NCBI GenBank assembly: GCA_030737875.1
Contig: CM060910.1
Span: 248,900,427 to 248,964,426 of the forward strand
Origin: Allium sativum
Taxonomy: Eukaryota; Streptophyta; Magnoliopsida; Asparagales; Amaryllidaceae
DNA length: 64,000 bases
Direction of reading: 5' to 3'
The position numbers and the translations under genes were made by a program. Below the pieces are notes generated by a model. The model was not told where the DNA came from and did no database searches. It worked only from the letters and a program-made list of their open reading frames with translations. Shown here piece after piece: positions 1 to 11,200 of the stretch; the stretch's first letter is position 1, and each line of letters opens with the position of its first letter.

Positions 1-2
1 AA

Positions 3-491
3 TGCCACTTTTGGAGAGAAGAGGTGAGGTTCCTTGGGCACATAGTATCCAAACAAGGGTTAGCAGTGGACCCTGCTAAGGTAGTGGCAGTACAGGATTG
101 GAATACACCAAGGAATGCAACTGAGGTCCGAAGCTTTCTAGGACTAGCAGGTTTCTATCGAAAGTTCATAAAGGATTTTGCGAAAATCTCAGCTCCGCTC
201 ACGAAATTGACTAAGAAGAATCTAGTGTTCAATTGGGACTTGGATTGCGAGTTTGCTTTCCAATGACTGAAAAGGGCTCTTACAACAGCCCCAGTTTTGA
301 CGCTGCCAGATGGGAGCAAGATGTTCACTGTTTATACGGATGCATGTGGGATACCTTCTAGTAAGTGAACAAGATCCAAGATTCACTAGTGAATTTTGGA
401 GAGCTTGCATGGAACCATGAGTACGCAGTTAGGCTTGAGCCAAGTATACTAGAAGGAGAATAAGTGGAAGAGGAACGAGAAATAGGTCCCA
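3..491 (+). pseudogene. B pol fragment: RT connection/RNase H start fused to an integrase-core scrap
   Basis: Read from base 3, the frame gives the Ty3/gypsy RT-thumb/connection motif [11 protein letters not shown], then [15 protein letters not shown]. This is the region that follows the catalytic FVDD motif of RT. An in-frame TGA at 264-266 interrupts it. Reading on gives LTTAPVLTLPDGSKMFTVYTDACG, the first beta strand of RNase H with its catalytic Asp (DAC). Similarity breaks near 360. The next bases encode DPRFTSEFW, a motif of the integrase core, so most of RNase H and the first part of integrase are deleted. Two more stops follow. At 464-486 comes a GAAGAGGAACGAGAAATAGG segment that in element A belongs to RT. 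Broken and non-functional. Confidence 0.85.
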
Positions 492-756
492 TGTAACACC
501 CCGAGAATTCTATAACTGTGAAATTCATGAATTAAAGTATAATCAAATTCAAATCAAAGAACTAAGGGAAACGGGATACGCCATTGCGTTCGTCTCGGAA
601 AAATACGCGAAATAGAGTCCGAGTTTTCGAAAAACGGAGTCCGTATGAAGAAGATATGGCCTTCGGAAGTTTTGAATTAAATTTAAAATTCAAACAGAAT
701 AAAATAATTAAAAAATCGGGCCCAGTGGGCCAGGGCGGATAAACACCCGCCTAGGC

Positions 757-850
757 CACCCAGGTCGACTGGGCTGTCGACCTGGGCTACCCATGTCGAC
801 AGGGCTGTCGACAGCCCTGTCGACAGGGGTGTCGACCTGGTCGAGCCCAG
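757..850 (+). repeat. GTCGAC palindrome cluster in U3 of element A
   Basis: Six GTCGAC hexamers lie within about 80 bp, arranged as dyads such as AGGTCGAC facing GTCGACCT and GTCGACAG facing CTGTCGAC. The cluster sits 150-250 bp upstream of the TATA box. It recurs in the A 3' LTR (about 7745-7835) and, rearranged, in the B LTR (about 12550-12640). Confidence 0.85.
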
Positions 851-1002
851 TCAACCTGGCTGGCCAGGTCTGTGTTTGGTCGAATTTCTGTGGTCTGCTT
901 TGTCATTAGGGCTAGGTGGCGGGTTCTAATTGGTCTCTCTATCTAATGAATGGCTACGATCTAACCTAGCAACATCAATGGTCCTAATCAATTCCTAACC
1001 TC

Positions 1003-1010
1003 TATATAAA
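1003..1010 (+). promoter_or_regulatory. TATA box of A 5' LTR
   Basis: TATATAAA in a CTCTATATAAACAACCC context. The same box is at 7988-7995 in the 3' LTR, and a TATAAAAA version is at 12803-12810 in the B LTR. It is the only good TATA element in the first kilobase and lies just upstream of a leader that contains a GTAAGT. Confidence 0.75.
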
Positions 1011-1741
1011 CAACCCTAGACTAAACCCTAATCTATTCATTCAAATTAAGAACATAGCCGCCATGTTGCTGAGGAACGACTAAGAGTAGCCGCCAACTAG
1101 AGAGAGAATTAGGAAGAAAGTTCTAAAGCCTAAAGCAATTCAAGCAACCTAAAGCTAATCAATTCAACAAAGGAATCATATCTCTTAATTAGAGAATTCG
1201 CCGCAACCATTGTAAGTAGAGTATTACTTTGGTATGAATAAACAACTGTATTGATTTGTATGCTTGAATTGGGATAATAAAGTAATTCATATTTGTGCAA
1301 AATTATGTTATTCATTATAAAGAACTACATGCGGTAGTTCTATGCAAGTATACGTTTGGAATATTGCGCAAATTATGTAATCTATGTTGAAGCTACATGT
1401 ATGTAGTTGATTGAAATTCATGCGAGTTTGGGGCTTTGTTATTATGCCATCATGATGTATATTTTTGTGCATAAATCATTTTGCAAGTAATTGAAACAAG
1501 TTTGGTTGTTATAGTTCATATGAAACTATGTTGGAATTTTGACACCATAATCCATGTATTAAGTCATGCTTTTGCAAAACTTATGAATATGGCTAGGCTA
1601 TGAATGATATTTGGCATAATTGAAATCTATGATTAAGTCTATCTTGTTTAAAAGAATTATATGATGACATATGTGAGACATGGCTAGGTTAGACTCAAAA
1701 ATCCCTTTTTGCAAGTTTAAAGCAAACACCATGATTAGGAA

Positions 1742-1925
1742 TATTTATGCCATGCTTATGTTTGACATTATGCCATGTTTATGCTAGAAGTATTTATGCC
1801 ATGCTTATGTTTGACATTACGCCATGTTTATGCTAGAAGTATTTATGCCATGCTTCTGTTTGACATTACGCCATGTTTATGCTAGAAGTATTTATGCCAT
1901 GCTTATGTTTGACATTATGCCTAAA
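1742..1925 (+). repeat. 49-bp tandem repeat array in A 5' LTR
   Basis: More than three copies of a unit containing ATTTATGCCATGC, TTATGTTTGACATT and GCCATGTTTATGCTAGAAG. The array is at about 8727-8905 in the 3' LTR and is shorter and more diverged in B (about 13590-13725). Confidence 0.85.
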
Positions 1926-2389
1926 TAAAAATATAGGTTCATGTGTCAATAATGATATCTCAATTACAAGTTCACATGCTTTGATTCATGTCACCTATGT
2001 TTTATGACCAAAGTATATGTCACTACTATGCAAGTACACCAGATTCCATTTTGTATTCCCATCGTCATATTGCAAGTTCATACGCTCACCTTCCCCTCTT
2101 TGTGTATGTAACCACGCTTTAAGCCTCCCCTTTCGCATGGCTAAATTGGGCTTTAAAAGGCTAAGCCCAATATATATGAACGGACGTGTAAAACGGGGGA
2201 AAATAACGTTGGGTTAAAATTAATTAATGAATGAAAATATAAAATAGAAGGGCCCAAATTCAAGTATGGGTTGGGCCCGTGATTGGTGTAACCTTTACAC
2301 CATTAACTTAATAATGGGCTGCAAATATTTACATATAAATAAAGAAGAAAGACAAAATATGTAAAAGTAGAAAATACGATGTGTTTAAC

Positions 2390-2590
2390 CCGAGGTTGGA
2401 TTGAGTTGTGATGTAAACCTGCCCGGAACCGCCCGGTTGTCCAGTAGTCACAACAATACCTATCCAATGTGAGAGGTTAAACATGGAGCCCAATAAGGAC
2501 CCGAGGTTAGACTGAGTTGTGGCGTAAGACTGCCCGGAACCAACCGGCAACAGGCAGCCACAACAATACCTGTCTAATGTGAGAGGTCAG
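2390..2590 (+). repeat. ~110-bp tandem duplication in A 5' LTR
   Basis: Two adjacent diverged copies, each starting CCCGAGGTT, running through TGCCCGGAACC and CACAACAATACCT, and ending AATGTGAGAGGT. The same duplication is in the A 3' LTR (about 9375-9575) and the B LTR (about 14235-14435), so it predates both insertions. Confidence 0.85.
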
Positions 2591-3715
2591 GGCCTTAATA
2601 AGACAATTAAGGCTGAGTCAGGATTGTTAAGATTAAGTGGACTAAAGACTTAATCAAAATGGAACATGCTAAACTAAACGGACTGGTGGGGGTTAGGTTA
2701 GAAACACTTAACCAACTTAGCATGTTGGCTAGAGATAGAAAACCTAGTAACGGGGGACCCTTTTAAGCAGTAACCCTAAAAGGTGTATCATGATACCCTG
2801 AAACTAGGCAGGGTGGGGCACGATTACTGGGCTGATTGTAAGAGGTCAAAGCGACGGCGGTGGTGTAGCAGTGTAGGTTCTAACGGTGTGCGGGCGTGCA
2901 CGCACTCCGGCGCAGAAAAATAAAGCACTGGGCACCAGTAGCATACCTGTGCATTCTAAGGTTGTGTCGGGCCGCTGCCATGGGACTTGATACACCCCAT
3001 GGTGGGACCAACATAGGTAACTACAGACATCGGGGGCCGTAAGACACATGTAACTATGCGAGTAGGAGCCGATCATCATTGAATGGATCACATCACCCTG
3101 ATTATGGGGTGCCAATTCGAAACTAGTTTATATGGGTTCAGAGATTTACATGGGGTACGATATTATATTCGACCCTAGACAACTTAACCAAGTTTAAAGT
3201 ACCTTTCCACTTCTTGTTTATACTTATCATACCCAGTTCTTTATTCATAGACAAAATAGTACTAGACTTACTCAGGCTTTATGTCTGACTCTACTTTTCT
3301 TTCGTCTTCTTTTCTTCCGTTTACCCCCCAGGTCCTCAGGGAGGGAACACAGCAGCTTGACCAACCTTAGCATCCAGCTTGAAGAAGAGAAATGTATTGC
3401 TTGGACTTTCCTGTTTTGAACTATGGCTTTGGACAATCCACTATGGGGGCTTTTGCAGTTTATCTATGTTTTATTTATGCTTCTTTAAATAATGTACTCA
3501 AGATAGATTATGAAAGTGTTATGTTATGTTTTTGGAAAGGATGTTGTTGTAACACGTATTTGACTTTATGAAATAAAAGTTTGTTGTTCTTCCGCTGTTT
3601 ACAAATATGTGTTCTTATATCTGTCTTGTATATCTGTGACTTGTACTTATAAAAGTCCACCAAAATTAGGGCATTCCCTTTGAGAGTGACCCTAACGGAG
3701 GTGGGGTGTTTCACT

Positions 3716-3727
3716 TGGTATCAGAGC
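3716..3727 (+). other. Primer-binding site of element A (tRNA-iMet)
   Basis: TGGTATCAGAGC, two bases after the LTR end. It is complementary to the 3' end of plant initiator tRNA-Met, the usual primer for Tekay-type chromoviruses. Confidence 0.92.
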
Positions 3728-3901
3728 ATAGGTTTACCAGATAAGATAAAAAGTTTTGAAAAATTATTTTCAAAAAGGAAATTTAAAGAAGCATTTTTAA
3801 AAGAAAAATATTATTTTATTTTTAAAAGGCAAAGTCTACTCCCCAAAGCCGTAGGTACTATCTCTTATCCTTCGTTTTGAATCTATCCTTTTTGTTTCAG
3901 C

Positions 3902-5986
3902 ATGTCCCAAGAACTTAACTTGCCGGAAGGGGTGCCAATACCTGGTTGGTTTAGACGGTTCTTAGAAGCAAGAGCCACTCAGCCAGGTCCTACCATTCCT
4001 CCTCCCCCAGCGGAAGGAAATCATCCAGTTGCAGCAGCACCTTTTCCTCCACCTCCTCCTCGGGGAAACACTTTTGCTAAGATATGTAAAGATTTTAAAG
4101 CTATGGGAGGAAGGGATTTCTATGGAACTGAGTCCTTCGTGGCAGCTAGAAATTGGCTGAAAGAAACGGAGGACTTATTCATCATCTTTGAGGTAGAGGA
4201 TAGACAAAAAGTACAACTGGCGGTGTGGCTATTGAAGGGCGAGGCTTCCTACTGGTGGGAAGTCACTAATGCTGAAAGACCAGTGGAGACATGGGAGGAC
4301 TTTAGGGCAAGGTTTGAGACCAAATTTCTCTCAGATGCGGAAAGAAGTTTGCAGTTGGAGAAATTCTTATTTCTTAAGCAAGGGGACAAGACAGTCAGAG
4401 AATATGTGAATCAGTTCGATGAGCTGGCTAGGTTTGGGCTTGACCTAGTCAACACCCCTCACAAGAAGGCTCTCCGTTTTGTCAAAGGGTTGAATGAGCC
4501 ATTACACAGTTTGGCCATGACCCATATACCCATGGGAGCCACGTATGAAAGATTGGTGCAAATGGCATTGCTGAATGAGGAGGATAAGGGCAAGAAGGAG
4601 ACAAAGGCAGAAAGCTCTCAAGGGAAGAAAGAGGGTTTGCAGCCTAAGAAGGCGGACTTTAAGAAAGGCGGGGAAGGCAACAAAGAGAAGAGGACGTGTA
4701 ATTTCTGTGGCAAAGTGGGGCACTTAGTAAAGGACTGCCGGAAAAAGAAGGCCAAGGAGAATGGTGGGTGCTTTTCTTGCGGTGAGACAGGCCATAGGGC
4801 TAAGGACTGCCCAAAGAAACGGGGACAGGGGCAGGGCGCTGGATCCACCCCAGGGGCACAGATTCATGTGCTGGAAGCGCCACCTTTGCAACAGCGAGGT
4901 ACAAACACTTCTGTAGAAAGCGTAGTTTATCTTTACGATCACCCCGTTCGCACTTTATTTGATTCTGGCGCATCACACTCCTTTATCTCGTCTGCTTTAG
5001 TAGGATCTCTGCACCTAAAAACTAGTATGGTAGAGGACCCCTTAATTGTTTCAAACCCAATTGGGGGCCCAGCTCATTTGTCTATGATCTGTGTGGGATT
5101 GAAAATTTCTATTGTAAGCGTAGAATTTCTATGTAGTGCCTTTGTTTTGGGCTTTTCGGGGTATGGTTTGATTTTGGGTATGGATTGGCTATCCAGCAAT
5201 GGGGCCATCCTTGATTGTGAGAAAAGGGTTGTTAGGCTCCTAACCCAGCTCGGTAATACTTTGGAAATTTCTTGTAATCCCTCGTATGCGGTTATGCTTA
5301 GTTATCTTGAATCGCTAGATGCCTCTGTTGAAAACTTGCAATCAGTTAGAGTGGTCCGGGAATATCCGGATGTCTTCGAAGAGGTGAAGGGCTTGCCTCC
5401 GAAGCGGGAAATAGACTTCCGCATATATCTTGTAGATAATGCAAAGCCCGTTGCGTTGCCCGTTAGACATATGGCTCCACGAGAAAGGAAAGAGCTCAGT
5501 AAACAGATTAAAGAGCTTCTAGAAAAGGGGTTCATTAGGAGGAGCATTTCAGAATGGGGCGCTCCAGTGGTGTTCGCTACGAAGGCGGATGGTTCACTCC
5601 GTCTATGTGTTGACTATAGGGAGCTCAACAAGCTAACGAAAAAGAATAGGCACCCTCTCCCTAGAATTGACGATTTATTTGACCAGCTTGTAGGAGCGTC
5701 TGTTTTCTCCCAACTCGATTTAGCAACCGGTTTTCATCAGCTAAGGGTGGCTGAAGATAGCATCGATAAAACGGCGTTCAGAACCCCAGACGGCTTCTTT
5801 GAATGGCTTGTCATGCCTTTCGGCTTGACAAATGCACCTGCTTACTTCGTGGACCTGATGAATAGGGTATTTAGAGATTTCCTCAACAAATTCGTAGTGG
5901 TCTTCGTAGATGATATCCTTATCTTCTCAAAGAGTGAAGAGGAACGAGAAATAGGTTCCAACTCATATTTTGGAAACAAGAGTTAA
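3902..5986 (+). CDS. Gag-protease-truncated RT polyprotein of element A
   Basis: An uninterrupted 694-codon ORF. Residues ~1-55 form a proline-rich N-terminus. Residues ~65-235 form the retrotransposon Gag core, with the motif [21 protein letters not shown]. Two CCHC zinc knuckles follow in a lysine-rich stretch ([14 protein letters not shown] and [14 protein letters not shown], about residues 265-305). The aspartic protease carries [10 protein letters not shown] (catalytic Asp at residue 354) and [10 protein letters not shown] carries [19 protein letters not shown], the [11 protein letters not shown] block, MPFGLTNAP and catalytic FVDD (Asp 670/671). The frame then leaves the conserved sequence at [10 protein letters not shown] and stops, so the RT thumb, RNase H and integrase core are absent. 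Gag and protease look functional; RT is unlikely to be. The ATG is the first in frame, 189 bp after the LTR. Confidence 0.92.
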   Translation: MSQELNLPEGVPIPGWFRRFLEARATQPGPTIPPPPAEGNHPVAAAPFPPPPPRGNTFAKICKDFKAMGGRDFYGTESFVAARNWLKETEDLFIIFEVEDRQKVQLAVWLLKGEASYWWEVTNAERPVETWEDFRARFETKFLSDAERSLQLEKFLFLKQGDKTVREYVNQFDELARFGLDLVNTPHKKALRFVKGLNEPLHSLAMTHIPMGATYERLVQMALLNEEDKGKKETKAESSQGKKEGLQPKKADFKKGGEGNKEKRTCNFCGKVGHLVKDCRKKKAKENGGCFSCGETGHRAKDCPKKRGQGQGAGSTPGAQIHVLEAPPLQQRGTNTSVESVVYLYDHPVRTLFDSGASHSFISSALVGSLHLKTSMVEDPLIVSNPIGGPAHLSMICVGLKISIVSVEFLCSAFVLGFSGYGLILGMDWLSSNGAILDCEKRVVRLLTQLGNTLEISCNPSYAVMLSYLESLDASVENLQSVRVVREYPDVFEEVKGLPPKREIDFRIYLVDNAKPVALPVRHMAPRERKELSKQIKELLEKGFIRRSISEWGAPVVFATKADGSLRLCVDYRELNKLTKKNRHPLPRIDDLFDQLVGASVFSQLDLATGFHQLRVAEDSIDKTAFRTPDGFFEWLVMPFGLTNAPAYFVDLMNRVFRDFLNKFVVVFVDDILIFSKSEEEREIGSNSYFGNKS

Positions 5987-6540
5987 GAAGCTACGAAATT
6001 GTGAATTTAAAGACGGACAAAGCATAATGGAGTTAAGCTCAAGAAATGCGGCTTAGAAGATTGAAGACTAGATTCGTGCATCGTATCTCTTCTTAAGAGT
6101 ATATCCTTGATCCCTCTCTTCCTGTAAAGCTCACTTGCATGCTATCTTTTGTGTATATCCTCTCGGTCCTATTCTTAATCCAATTTCTATTGCAAACCCC
6201 ATAGGGAGTATGACTCATCTGTTAGTAACACATGTTGGGGCTCGAGGGTGTTCGTTGATTTTACTAAAGTTTTTGGGCTTTATAGGATACGGGTTGGTCT
6301 TAGGAAGGGACTCCCTTGTGACCTAAAAGGAGTCCATCATGCTTAGTTTCCTAGAATCATATATGGTGGTTGGGTTGAGTAATTCTTTGGGTGTCAGTCT
6401 GATGTTGATTTCGGTCTTCGGGGCTGATGCTTAGAGAGTTCTTCTCCTAATCAATATATATGTAGCATAGATTTCCAGTTTCGACATTGCCTAATGGGCA
6501 CAAAGTTTTTACTTGCTTCTATCATTCGACTATACCTTTA
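5950..6540 (+). pseudogene. Rearranged internal segment of A with a second, decayed protease-like fragment
   Basis: After the RT break the sequence is AT-rich and mostly non-coding. At about 6135-6326 one frame reads NPIGSMTHL, then FIGYGLVLGRDSL. This parallels [11 protein letters not shown]...[13 protein letters not shown] in the protease of the same element (about 5055-5200). It is therefore a duplicated, degenerate protease remnant lacking the catalytic Asp region. Element B carries the same segment at 10703-11090 with different lesions, so the rearrangement was inherited and did not arise here. Confidence 0.65.
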
Positions 6541-6909
6541 GGTAGGACCATTCCCTATCATCGAGAAAATTGGGAAAATGGCCTATAGATTAGAGCTACC
6601 CGAGAAATTGGCTTGAGTCCACAACGATTTTCACGTTTCACATCTCCGAAAATGTCTACATGAGTCTGCTGAAGTGGTAGAGCCAAATATCCTCGAAGAG
6701 GCCGAAGTGGAGTGCGAAGCAACCATAAGGAGAGTTCCAACCCGCATCTTAGGAACGGAAGTGAAGAAGCTACGCAACCGCGAAGTCAAGCTCGTCAAAG
6801 TTCAGTGGAGCGACGCCGAGGGAGACGCGACTTGGGAAACTGAAGCTAGAATACGTACTGCCTACCCTTTTCTGTTCGAGGGTACATCCTTGATCTTTCT
6901 TTTTCCTTA
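6541..6909 (+). pseudogene. Integrase C-terminus plus chromodomain fragment of A
   Basis: Reading from GPFPIIEKIGKMAYRLELP gives the integrase C-terminal GPF/Y module, then an in-frame TGA at 6614-6616, then FHVSHLRKCLHESAEVV. A chromodomain follows: RILGTEVKKLRNREVKLVKV, then QWSDAEGDATWETEARIRTAYPFLFEG. This domain order (GPF/Y, linker, chromodomain at the very end of pol) marks Tekay/Del chromoviruses. Compared with the B copy at 11201-11707, about 50 bp just upstream of GPF are deleted here. The catalytic DDE core is absent. Confidence 0.85.
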
Positions 6910-7463
6910 AGTTGCGCTTTTATCTATCTTTTTAGGCATATTTCCTCGACCGTATCTTTTAGGTAGAAACTCTTTGGATGGAAACATGTAGTTGAAACAT
7001 GTTATGTATGTTGGTTGCAAGTGGTTGCAAGTGATTGCTAGTGGTTGCTCGTGGTTGCATATACACACACAATCTAGGTATTAGATCGGCTCAGTCACTT
7101 CATATTGCATATGCATATATGCTTGCATTCATATGTGGTTGAACTTTAATGTGTTGTCATGTGGATGCTGCATTTGTATTGAATGATTGTGCACTCATGT
7201 AGAATCATGAATAGGAAAATTTGCATACATAATGGATTCATGGCACTTACATAATTCGCATTAAGGAGGTCAACTGAATCAGTAGACCGCCTGATTTTGC
7301 ATTAGATAAGTACATGTACACACACACTTCGCATATGATCATGAAGCATTAGAAGTCTTTTAAGGACAATGGATGCTCGTGTTTGATGGATGAGTAGATG
7401 GATGATTGGATGTTAGGATATACATTCCTCCTAACTTGAAGATTTCGGGGACGAAATCCTTTT
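6910..7463 (+). other. 3' untranslated internal region of A
   Basis: No ORF. It contains a short GTGGTTGCAAGTG-type repeat run (about 7010-7060). Close to the PPT it has the box TTTCGGGGACGAAATCC, found in Tekay-type elements just before the polypurine tract. Confidence 0.75.
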
Positions 7464-7476
7464 AAGTGGGGGAGAA
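7464..7476 (+). other. Polypurine tract of element A
   Basis: AAGTGGGGGAGAA directly abuts the 3' LTR start TGTAACACC. It primes plus-strand DNA synthesis. Confidence 0.9.
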
Positions 7477-10400
7477 TGTAACACCCCGAGAATTCTATAA
7501 CTGTGAAATTCATGAATTAAAGTATAATCAAATTCAAATCAAAGAACTAAGGGAAACGGGATACGCCATTGCGTTTGTCTCGGAAAAATACGTGAAATAG
7601 AGTCCGAGTTTTCGAAAAACGGAGTCCGTATGAAGAAGATATGGCCTTCGGAAGTTTTGAATTAAATTTAAAATTCAAACAGAATAAAATAATTAAAAAA
7701 TCGGGCCCAGTGGGCCAGGGCGGATAAACACCCGCCTAGGCCACCCAGGTCGACTGGGCTGTCGACCTGGGCTACCCATGTCGACAGGGCTGTCGACAGC
7801 CCTGTCGACAGGGGTGTCGACCTGGTCGAGCCCAGTCAACCTGGCTGGCCAAGTCTGTGTTTGGTCGAATTTCTGTGGTCTGCTTTGTCATTAGGGCTAG
7901 GTGGCGGGTTCTAATTGGTCTCTCTATCTAATGAATGGCTACGATCTAACCTAGCAACATCAATGGTCCTAATCAATTCCTAACCTCTATATAAACAACC
8001 CTAGACTAAACACTAATCTATTCATTCAAATTAAGAACATAGCCGCCATGTTGCTGAGGAACGACTAAGAGTAGCCGCCAACTAGAGAGAGAATTAGGAA
8101 GAAAGTTCTAAAGCCTAAAGCAATTCAAGCAACCTAAAGCCAATCAATTCAACAAAAGAATCATATCTCTTAATTAGAGAATTCGCCGCAACCATTGTAA
8201 GTAGAGTATTACTTTGGTATGAATAAACAACTGTATTGATTTGTATGCTTGAATTGGGATAATAAAGTAATTCATATTTGTGCAAAATTATGTTATTCAT
8301 TTTAAAGAACTACATGCGGTAGTTCTATGCAAGTATACGTTTGGAATATTGCGCAAATTATGTAATCTATGTTGAAGCTACATGTATGTAGTTGATTGAA
8401 ATTCATGCGAGTTTGGGGCTTTGTTATTATGCCATCATGATGTATATTTTTGTGCATAAATCATTTTGCAAGTAATTGAAACAAGTTTGGTTGTTATAGT
8501 TCATATGAAACTATGTTGGAATTTTGACACCATAATCCATGTATTAAGTCATGCTTTTGCAAAACTTATGAATATGGCTAGGCTATGAATGATATTTGGC
8601 ATAATTGAAATCTATGATTAAGTCTATCTTGTTTAAAAGAATTATATGATGACATATGTGAGACATGGCTAGGTTAGACTCAAAAATCCCTTTTTGCAAG
8701 TTTAAAGCAAACACCATGATTAGGAATATTTATGCCATGCTTATGTTTGACATTATGCCATGTTTATGCTAGAAGTATTTATGCCATGCTTATGTTTGAC
8801 ATTACGCCATGTTTATGCTAGAAGTATTTATGCCATGCTTCTGTTTGACATTATGCCATGTTTATGCTAGAAGTATTTATGCCATGCTTATGTTTGACAT
8901 TATGCCTAAATAAAAATATAGGTTCATGTGTCAATAATGATATCTCAATTACAAGTTCACATGCTTTGATTCATGTCACCTATGTTTTATGACCAAAGTA
9001 TATGTCACTACTATGCAAGTACACCAGTTTCTATTTTGTATTCCCATCGTCATATTGCAAGTTCATACGCTCACCTTCCCCTCTTTGTGTATGTAACCAC
9101 GCTTTAAGCCTCCCCTTTCGCATGGCTAAATTGGGCTTTAAAAGGCTAAGCCCAATATATATGAACGGACGTGTAAAACGGGGGAAAATAACGTTGGGTT
9201 AAAATTAATTAATGAATGAAAATATAAAATAGAAGGGCCCAAATTCAAGTATGGGTTGGGCCCGTGATTGGTGTAACCTTTACACCATTAACTTAATAAT
9301 GGGCCGCAAATATTTACATATAAATAAAGAAGAAAGACAAAATATGTAAAAGTAGAAAATACGATGTGTTTAACCCGAGGTTGGATTGAGTTGTGATGTA
9401 AACCTGCCCGGAACCGCCCGGCTGTCCAGTAGTCACAACAATACCTATCCAATGTGAGAGGTTAAACATGGAGCCCAATAAGGACCCGAGGTTAGACTGA
9501 GTTGTGGCGTAAGACTGCCCGGAACCAACCGGCAACAGGCAGCCACAACAATACCTGTCTAATGTGAGAGGTCAGGGCCTTAATAAGACAATTAAGGCTG
9601 AGTCAGGATTGTTAGGATTAAGTGGACTAAAGACTTAATCAAAATGGAACATGCTAAACTAAACGGACTGGTGGGGGTTAGGTTAGAAACACTTAACCAA
9701 CTTAGCATGTTGGCTAGAGATAGAAAACCTAGTAACGGGGGACCCTTTTCAGCAGTAACCCTAAAAGGTGTATCATGATACCCTGAAACTAGGCAGGGTG
9801 GGGCACGATTACTGGGCTGATTGTAAGAGGTCAAAGCGACGGCGGTGGTGTAGCAGTGTAGGTTCTAACGGTGTGCGGGCGTGCACGCACTCCGGCGCAG
9901 AAAAATAAAGCACTGGGCACCAGTAGCATACCTGTGCACTCTAAGGTTGTGTCGGGCCGCTGCCATGGGACTTGATACACCCCATGGTGGGACCAGCATA
10001 GGTAACTACAGACATCGGGGGCCGTAAGACACATGTAACTATGCGAGTAGGAGCCGATCATCATTGAATGGATCACATCACCCTGATTATGGGGTGCCAA
10101 TTGGAAACTAGTTTATATGGGTTCAGAGATTTACATGGGGTACGATATTATATTCGACCCTAGACAACTTAACCAAGTTTAAAGTACCTTTCCACTTCTT
10201 GTTTATACTTATCATACCCAGTTCTTTATTCATAGACAAAATAGTACTAGACTTACTCAGGCTTTATGTCTGACTCTACTTTTCTTTCGTCTTCTTTTCT
10301 TCCGTTTCCCCCCCCCCCAGGTCCTCAGGGAGGGAACACGGCAGCTTGACCAACCTTAGCATCCAGCTTGAAGAAGAGAAATGTATTGCTTGGACTTTCC

Positions 10401-10702
10401 TGTTTTGAACTATGGCTTTGGACAATCCACTATGGGGGCTTTTGCAGTTTATCTATGTTTTATTTATGCTTCTTTAAATAATGTACTCAAGACAGATTAT
10501 GAAAGTGTTATGTTATGTTTTTGGAAAGGATGTTGTTGTAACACGTATTTGACTTTATGAAACAAAAGTTTGTTGTTCTTCCGCTGTTTACAAATATGTG
10601 TTCTTATATCTGTCTTGTATATCTGTGACTTGTACTTATAAACCTCCACCAAAATTAGGGCATTCCCTTTGAGAGTGACCCTAACGGAGGTGGGGTGTTT
10701 CA
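7477..10702 (+). repeat. 3' LTR of element A (3226 bp)
   Basis: Nearly identical to the 5' LTR, with the same TATA box (7988-7995), GTCGAC cluster, 49-bp array and ~110-bp duplication. A conspicuous difference is the C run before CAGGTCCTCAGG: 6 C in the 5' LTR and 11 C here. It is followed directly by the target duplication TCCCA. Confidence 0.95.
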
Positions 10703-10707
10703 TCCCA

Positions 10708-11200
10708 ACTCATATTTTGGAAACAAGAATTAAGAAGCTACGAAATTGTGAAGTTAAAGACGGACAAAGCATAATGGAGTTAAGCTCAAGAAATGCGGCT
10801 TAGAAGATTGAAGACTAGATTCGTGCATAATATCTCTTCTTAAGAGTATATCCTTGATCCCTCTCTTCCTGTGGAACTTACTTGCAGGGTATCTTTTCTG
10901 TATATCCTCTCGGTCCCATTCTCAGTCCAATTTCTGTTGCAAACCACATAGGGAGTATGACTCATCTGTTAGTAACACATGTTGGGGCTCGAGGGTGTTT
11001 ATTGGTTTGACTAAAGTTTTTGGGTTTTATAGGATACAGATTGGTCTTAGGAAGGGACTCCCTTGTGACCTAAAAGGAGTCCATCATGCTTAGTTTCCTA
11101 GAATCATATATGGTGGTTGGGTTGAGTAACTCTTTGGGTGTCAGTCTGATGTTGATTTCGGTCTTCGGGGCTGATGCTTAGAGAGTTCTTCTCCTAATCA
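10708..11200 (+). pseudogene. B internal segment with decayed protease-like fragment
   Basis: Colinear with A 5960-6470 and about 95% similar by eye. The frame that in A resembles the end of the protease is broken here (only QIGLRKGLPCDLKG-like remnants near 11030-11075). It carries no functional domain. Confidence 0.65.

Larger units (their letters stand above)
492..3713 (+). repeat. 5' LTR of element A (3222 bp)
   Basis: Bounded by TGTAACACCCC and GGGGTGTTTCA and followed two bases later by the primer-binding site. A TATATAAA box at 1003-1010 puts the likely transcription start near 1035. An AATAAA at 3572-3577 puts the likely polyadenylation site about 20 nt downstream. The R region would then be about 2.5 kb and U5 only about 0.1 kb. 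Inside are a GTCGAC palindrome cluster, a 49-bp tandem array, a ~110-bp tandem duplication, and a GGGCCCAA/TTGGGCCC stem at 2250-2278. A GTAAGT at 1212-1217 and a pyrimidine-rich tract ending in CAG at 3331 look like an intron donor and acceptor. Confidence 0.93.
492..10702 (+). mobile_element. Element A: Tekay/Del-type Ty3/gypsy retrotransposon with two LTRs, young insertion in B
   Basis: Two LTRs of ~3.22 kb (492-3713, 7477-10702) begin TGTAACACCCC and end GGGGTGTTTCA, which are near-perfect inverted ends. They flank a 3.76-kb internal region with PBS, gag-PR-RT, integrase C-terminus plus chromodomain, and PPT. TCCCA duplicates on both sides. The LTRs differ by roughly 1% by eye, so the insertion is recent. 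Internally the element is defective: RT stops just after the catalytic aspartates, and the RNase H and integrase core are missing. Gag-protease is an intact long ORF, so A may supply particles but needs RT/integrase from relatives. Confidence 0.95.

Noticed and set aside
4502..4942. Minus-strand ORFs opposite gag
   Set aside because: Antisense shadows of the zinc-knuckle region.
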